Positions 58,630-64,000 of a stretch of DNA of 64,000 nucleotides are shown here, piece by piece. The number at the start of each line of letters is the position of its first letter. Positions within the stretch are counted from its first letter, which is position 1. The position numbers were made by a program, and so were the translations under genes. The notes under the pieces are model-generated. The model searched no databases. It was not told where the DNA came from and saw only the letters and a list, made by a program, of their open reading frames with translations. The stretch is from Theocolax elegans (lineage: Eukaryota; Arthropoda; Insecta; Hymenoptera; Cerocephalidae): positions 62,001 to 126,000 of the forward strand of contig JANSJX010000053.1 in NCBI GenBank assembly GCA_026168455.1, read 5' to 3'.

Positions 58630-58912
58630 TACACTTTTGGGCCTTACATTTTTTGGACCTTACATTTTTGGGCCTTATAAATTTTGGGCCTTACATTATT
58701 GACAACGGAATTGTAAAGTTTTATTTTAATTGGACTTTACAATTTTAGGCCTTACATTTTGAGCCTTACATTTTTGTCCTCATAAATTTTGGGCCTTACA
58801 TTTTTGGGCCTTATAAATTTGGACCTTACATTTTTGGGCCTTATAAATTTTGGTCCTTACATTTTTGGGCCTTATAAATTTTGGGCCTTACATTTTTGGG
58901 CCTTATAGTTCT
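58630..58912. repeat. Tandem repeat of TTTTGGGCCTTACA / TTTTGGGCCTTATAAA
   Basis: Many copies of a unit of about 17 bases in two alternating forms, with a few degenerate ones. Confidence 0.85.
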
Positions 58913-59652
58913 TTTAAACAAATAGATATCAACTACTATGTCGATATTATTACCAGAAAATTATCTTAATAACAATAATTAAAATAACATTTGATTACGT
59001 AATTAAAATTAATAAAATTTCAACACTGGAACATACAATAAAACAAATTAATTTTTATTGTTTATTTTACAAACTTATTTTTGCAAAAATTTCAAATTAC
59101 AATTATTATGTTACAATTGTACTCTATTCACTTGTATATTTCATAAGATATATTTTTTTCAATATATCGTTTTTATTGTTTATATAATTTATAAATTCAG
59201 CAAGTATTCATCGAAATCATCTTTAACAGAAAAATTAAATCATATCATTAAATATTAAATGTATAATTAATTAAACATTAGATAAAATATTCAAATAAAT
59301 ATTACTGTTTTTAAAATGCCATTTAGAAGATTTATATCCAATATGCATATTGTCACATATTATTGATATTATATATGTTATATCTGTAACAAAAACATTT
59401 TTATTATTAATTATAAATAAATTGACAAAGTCAAAACTATACCTTTTAACTTAATCATTAAGAAATACTACTGCATTTTTGATTATTTCGATAGTCTTAA
59501 TAAACTAATCAGGATACTGAAATACAAAAAGACTTATTATATTTCACACAATAATAATTTAAAATGAAAATTAGATAATTTTATAATATACCTTGTGACT
59601 TTAATCGAATTGAATGCCATTAGGAATATAATATTTTATTGATATAATATTA

Positions 59653-59757
59653 ATTGGAATGCTGCTGCCGTTTGTTATTTTTATTCAGCGCTGCATTCAT
59701 TGGAATGCTGCTGCCCTTTGTTTTTTTTTATTCAGCGCTGCATTTATTGGAATTATG
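59653..59757. repeat. 46-bp tandem duplication with GCTGCTGCC
   Basis: ATTGGAATGCTGCTGCCnTT begins at 59653 and 59699, each unit ending TTCAGCGCTGCAT; a third start follows at 59745. From 59795 a TTGGCCC motif recurs five to six times at irregular spacing (to about 60135). The 93-codon frame across this is repeat-driven. Confidence 0.65.
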
Positions 59758-60441
59758 AGTGTCAAACTACTAGCAAAGAATTTGTGCAAATATTGGCCCA
59801 TTAGATGGAAAGTTTGGCCCTCTTTGTGTAAAGGTTGGCCCAGATTCTTTAAATGTTGGCCCATTTACAGAAAAGATTATTACAATATATTATTTACAAC
59901 ATATTATTATTGCAATATTAAATATTATCAACGCAATTAAGTGCGCCTTAATTTAAGAAATTGCATGTGAAAAACAATTTTTTACTGGTTGAAAAATTTA
60001 TTCCATAATCAATACAAAATGTTCCTAAATTGGCCAAAAGTGGGCTAAAGTTTGCCAAAACTGGAAAAATGTTCCAAATATTTCAATGTTGGTAAACATC
60101 GGCCCACTTTTGGCGCAAGTTGGCCCACTTTTAGCATACTTTGGAGCATTTTCATCGAAAATGTATTTGCACTAGGGTATGTATAATATTAGTATTTATA
60201 AAATATTAAATTTATATTAACTATATTTCATTCATTACATTGAAGCTACTTTCTTATAAACACTGTTTTCTAATAATTTATATTTTATTTTTTTCAGCTT
60301 TACAAAAAAATATTAATAAAAAATTTAAAATAATCGTTTAGAAAAATAAAAAAAATTATAATTATTATTAAACAATTGAAACAAATTATTAATATTATTT
60401 TTATAATTGTGAATCATTTTGTAAAATAAACCATTTTTATA

Positions 60442-61098
60442 ATGGGTTTGACGGAAATAAAAATATTAGTTGTAAAAACGATTGAACCATATAGCGACGA
60501 TGCTTCAATGTTAAATGATGAACACATATTAGAATTTAATAACATCCTTAAATCATGTACACCATTCAATATGCAAACAACTCTTTTAGTTCAAAAACAA
60601 TATAATATTAACTCAGTTCAAATGAATAATGAATACATTCAATTGTTATTTTCTGGAAAATATGAAAAAGGTCATTGGATTTGTATGTATTACAATAATA
60701 GAACGATACACATTTATGATAGTTTAAATGCTAAATATTTGCAAAATGAACATAAAGTATACATCAACAGATTATTTCCAGATAGTCAACAATTAAAAAT
60801 TGTGTTTGAAACAGTGCAATTTCAAACCAATAGTTATGATTGTGGAATTTTCGCGACAGCTTTTGCTGTCTCTATTGTATTTAATTTATGCCCATGCAGT
60901 TTAAACTATGATATTTCCCACATGCGTTCACATTTACTAAAAATATACGAAACACGTAGTATTACGATGTTTCCAATTTTACAAAATATAAACTATAATA
61001 TTTCAACAATACCAATCAAAAGATACATGATTCATATTTGTTGTATTGATGAAAAAAAATTGAATTTCAATGTAGCAGAAATAAAAATAATAGAATAA
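60442..61098 (+). CDS. Ulp1-type (C48) cysteine protease ORF of a Helitron-like element
   Basis: An intact 218-codon frame. The catalytic set of the Ulp1/SENP fold is visible: His78 (EKGHWICMYY), Asp93 (IHIYDSLNA), the oxyanion Gln128 and Cys134 (QTNSYDCGIFATAF). Ulp1 enzymes cleave SUMO-like modifiers. In transposons such domains occur in several large DNA-element groups, among them some Helitrons. Here it lies upstream, on the same strand, of a Helitron Rep. It ends with its own stop 40 bases before the next ORF. Whether it was once fused to the Rep is unknown. Confidence 0.8.
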   Translation: MGLTEIKILVVKTIEPYSDDASMLNDEHILEFNNILKSCTPFNMQTTLLVQKQYNINSVQMNNEYIQLLFSGKYEKGHWICMYYNNRTIHIYDSLNAKYLQNEHKVYINRLFPDSQQLKIVFETVQFQTNSYDCGIFATAFAVSIVFNLCPCSLNYDISHMRSHLLKIYETRSITMFPILQNINYNISTIPIKRYMIHICCIDEKKLNFNVAEIKIIE

Positions 61099-61137
61099 AA
61101 TTTTCAACAGAAATTTAATTCTGAACAACAAACAATA

Positions 61138-61916
61138 ATGAATTTATATAATAAAGATGAAATCATTTCCGTTGATTCTATTACCCCAATGGAAATAGAC
61201 TATGAAATACCAACTTATAGTTCATTTTATCAAAAAAATAAAAATAAACAATTTAATGATATAGAAATAAAACAGCTAAAAATAAAACAGCAAACTATGA
61301 TAAAAAGGCAAACAATTAGCTGTATCGATATAAAAAATGAACGAGAAAAAGAAGCGTTGCATAAAAAAGAAGCTTATATGAGGAGTAAAGATAGTAATGA
61401 CGGCAAAATAGAAGAAAAAAAATAAAGAGAAAACAGCAAACCATGATGAAAAGACAAAAATAAATAGTGACGAAATAAAAAATGAACGAGAAAAAGAAGC
61501 ATTACGAAAAAAGAAGCTTATGTAAATAATAAAAATAGCAACGACGGCAAAATAGAAGAAAAAAAATAAAGAGAAAACAGCAAACCATGATGAAAAGACA
61601 AAAAATGAATGGTGACGAAATAAAAAATGAACGAGAAAAAGAAGCATTACGAAAAAAAGAAGCTTATGTGAAAAGTAAAAATAGTAATGACGACAAAACA
61701 GAAGAAAAAAAAATAAAGAGAAAACAGCAAACCATGATGAAAAGACAAAAAATAAATCGTGACGAAATAAAAAATGAACGAGAAAAAGAAGCATTACAAA
61801 AACAACATATTTATTATAATGAAAATACTGATCAATGTAAAAAAAATGGGAAGAAAAAATTAAATGGAAAAATATTAAACGAAAGTAGAAAAAATGATAT
61901 CGATAAATTAGTATAA
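61138..61916 (+). pseudogene. Lys/Glu-rich repeat ORF between protease and Rep
   Basis: It starts MNLYNKDEIISVDSITPMEI, then enters a repeat of about 145-157 bases (AAACAGCAAACCATGATG-like starts at 61284, 61431, 61575, 61732). The repeat encodes units such as KQQTMMKRQK, DEIKNEREKEAL and EEKK, and would form a charged coiled coil. Single-base differences between units break the frame after unit 1 and again in unit 2, and the last units are open at 61587-61916. No catalytic motif. Confidence 0.6.
61276..61880 (+). repeat. Tandem repeat inside the Lys/Glu-rich ORF
   Basis: Four units of about 144-157 bases, as described for the ORF, with indels between them. Confidence 0.8.
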
Positions 61917-61952
61917 AACCATTTACAAAAAAATTTAAAAAGACGCATATGT

Positions 61953-63921
61953 ATGAAAAATGACAAAGACATGGAAATACCAATCATATTGCTTAAAAAA
62001 TTAAAAATTGATGAAGGAAAATTTTTTAACGTATATGATAAACCAATTAATACAAAAAAAGGTATAAATTATAAAGAATTATATAAACGTATTTTAATTA
62101 AAAATGAACAAAATGTAAAATTAGTAAGTAAATCCAAAATAATAGGTCGAATAGCAAATGTAGATTTTGATGAAAAAATAATTATTGAAAACAATTTAGG
62201 TTATATGTCTGAAACTTGTAAACATTGTAATACTAAACATTTTGTTTTTGAATATACACTAGGTAAAGAATTTTCTAATTGTTGTCACAAAGGAAACGTA
62301 GACTTACCGAAAATGCCTCCCTATCCGGAAGAATTAAAGCAATTAGCTACAGGAATATCGGAAGATAGTATTAATTTTCGCAAAAATATTCGGCTATATA
62401 ATAATGCGTTAGCTTTTGCAAGCTTTGGAGCTAATTTTGATAAGTTATCTGGTAGTGGACCACAAATTCTTAGAATATGTGGTCAAATATATCACAATGT
62501 TTTTGCTTTACATCCAAATAAAAATGAAGCTCGAAAATATGGGCAATTGTATGTTCTAGATAATGAATTAGCTGCAGCTGAAAGAAAAAGTTTTAAAAAT
62601 AATTTAGATACAAAATTAGAATTGTCAAGTAAATTAGATAGCTTAATTAGAAATGTTAATCCTTATGCTAAAGCTTATAAAATGATGTATGAGGTAGAAA
62701 AAGAAAAATTAGAATATTAGAAGAAAAATTAGATAAAAATATATATATAATGAAGCTACTTGTAATGAAGTTGCAATGGTATTTGTAGGAAAAAATGGAC
62801 TGCCTACTTCAGAGCGGGATATAGTTATATATTCAAAATATGACAATCCAATTAGTATTCCTTTAATAAGTAAACACACTGATCCAATGACATACCCACT
62901 TATTTAACCAAATGGAGGATATGGATGGATGCCTAATATGAAATGCAAATATAAGAAAAACAATATTTCATGTTTGCAATTTTATAATTACAGACTTTCT
63001 ATGAGAATTGGATTTAATCCATACCTTAATATGGGAAAAGTTTCTCAACAGTTTACAATTGATGCATTTGTAAAAGTTGAACAATCAAGATTATATTTTG
63101 TAAAGAAAAACCAAGATACTTTAAGAAGCGATTATTATAAAGGCGTAATGGATTATTTACACAAGAAAAAAGAATCTGAAAATATAAAAATTGGAAAAAT
63201 GTTTATTTTGCCATCAAATTTTGTTGGAAGTTTAAGATTTCTAAAACAAAATTACATTGACTCAATGAGTATAGTAAATCGTTACGGAAAACCTGACTTA
63301 TTTATAACAACGACATGTAATCCAAACTGAAAAGAAATAACTGAACATTTAAAAAAATATGAAACTGTAATTGATAGACCAGATTTAGTATTTAAGGTAT
63401 TTTATCAAAAAATAAAAGAATTTAAAGAATTGGTAATTAAGCAAGGTGTTTTAGGAAATTGTATCGCCTACACTTATGTTATCGAATTTCAAAAACGTGG
63501 ACTTCCTCACATGCATATGCTATAATTTTTAGATAAAAATTATAAAATTAATACTCCCGAAAAAGTAGATGAACTCATAAACGCAGAAATTCCAAACGAA
63601 GATATCTATCCACGGTTGTATAATATTGTAAAACAGTTTATGATTCATGGACCCTGTGGAGAGCAAAACACGAGTTCACCTTGCATGAGTAAAGACACAA
63701 AAAAATGTACGAAAAATTTTCCAAAAAAATTTAATAACAAAACAACTTTTAATTCATCAGGATATCCATTATATATAAGAAGAAATGATATCAAAAAAAT
63801 CAATTATAAAGGTAAATACCACAATAGAATAGCTGATAATCGGTTTGTTGTTTCGTATAATCCTTATTTATTGTTAAAATTTAATTGTCACATTAATGTC
63901 GAAGTATGCTCAACAGTCTAA
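61953..63921 (+). pseudogene. Helitron Rep (HUH endonuclease) N-terminal half, several stops
   Basis: Segment 1 (61953-62720) has the N-terminal zinc-finger pattern of Helitron Reps (CKHCNTKHF then FSNCCHKGNV) and RICGQIYHNV then QLYVLDNE. After a break at 62720, the next frames give NPISIPL and TYPLI, stop TAA at 62905-62907, then PNGGYGWMPNM. Segment 2 reaches KPDLFITTTCNPN before a TGA at 63328-63330 where Trp is usual. Segment 3 holds the HUH motif RGLPHMHML followed by a TAA at 63523-63525 where Leu is usual, and IHGPCGEQN. The frame continues to 63921. HUH Reps nick DNA with tyrosines for rolling-circle transposition. The tyrosines and helicase would lie beyond the window. Confidence 0.88.
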
Positions 63922-64000
63922 TGTATAAAATACTTATTTAAATAGTGTTATAAAGGACATGACTGTGCGAACATAGAAATACGTGACACAGGTATCAGAT
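63922..64000 (+). mobile_element. Continuation of the Helitron-like element, cut by the window edge
   Basis: After the stop at 63921 the remaining 78 bases still look like Rep coding sequence in another frame (CYKGHDCANIEI, then DTG), so the Rep reading continues past the edge with a frameshift near 63915. Confidence 0.5.

Noticed and set aside
61276..61983. 235-codon minus-strand open frame rich in Phe and Tyr
   Set aside because: It is the complement of the Lys/Glu-rich repeat ORF; the AAA/GAA repeat on plus gives TTT/TTC on minus.

Overview
The window looks like a transposon-dense, AT-rich stretch of an insect genome. The element families (a copia element primed by initiator tRNA-Met, an R1-clade LINE in a (CA)n microsatellite, piggyBac, hAT, a Crypton-type recombinase, Helitrons and a DUF4817-type exon) together suggest a hymenopteran, possibly an ant. 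That is an inference; no species marker is present. No conventional host gene, tRNA, rRNA or CRISPR array can be supported. Almost all recognisable coding sequence belongs to mobile elements, most of it broken.

Layout. 1-7 kb: AT-rich DNA with a broken small zinc-finger ORF, an old palindrome, an inverted pair of coding-like segments and a foldback MITE. 7.9-9.6 kb: three foldback or MITE elements side by side. 10.05-11.6 kb: a Helitron on the minus strand. 11.6-22.3 kb: a large foldback element with arms of about 0.9 kb; a complete copia LTR retrotransposon (11998-19878) sits in its left arm, and a piggyBac-type MITE (20819-21239) sits near its centre. 22.3-25.1 kb: microsatellites and a 5'-truncated R1-clade LINE inserted between two (TG)n blocks. 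26-34.8 kb: AT-rich DNA with satellites, foldbacks, a TTAA-flanked element and a DUF4817 exon. 34.85-42.0 kb: exons of one hAT transposase gene, whose first visible intron carries a second Helitron copy; that Helitron holds a 1.3 kb insert with a possible three-exon ORF. 42.1-45.9 kb: a nearly intact piggyBac element. 46.6-47.5 kb: the 3' end of a BEL/Pao element. 48.3-49.85 kb: an apparently intact, spliced tyrosine recombinase gene of Crypton type on the minus strand. 51.2-54.2 kb: two further TTAA-flanked elements and satellites. 55.9-56.8 kb: a minisatellite with an alternating A/B unit. 60.4 kb to the end: an Ulp1-type protease ORF, a Lys/Glu-rich repeat ORF and a degenerate Helitron Rep, cut by the window edge.

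How the pieces fit. The region reads as nested insertion: copia inside a foldback, a MITE inside the same foldback, a Helitron inside a hAT intron, a LINE inside a microsatellite. TTAA-target elements are strikingly frequent (five, of four terminal types), and the autonomous piggyBac carries the same 14-bp terminus as one MITE. The most intact proteins are the 465-residue Crypton-type recombinase (four exons including a possible 5' UTR exon, no lesion seen), the piggyBac transposase (two homopolymer frameshifts only) and the Ulp1-like protease. Splice joins, family names and relationships were read by eye without database searches.
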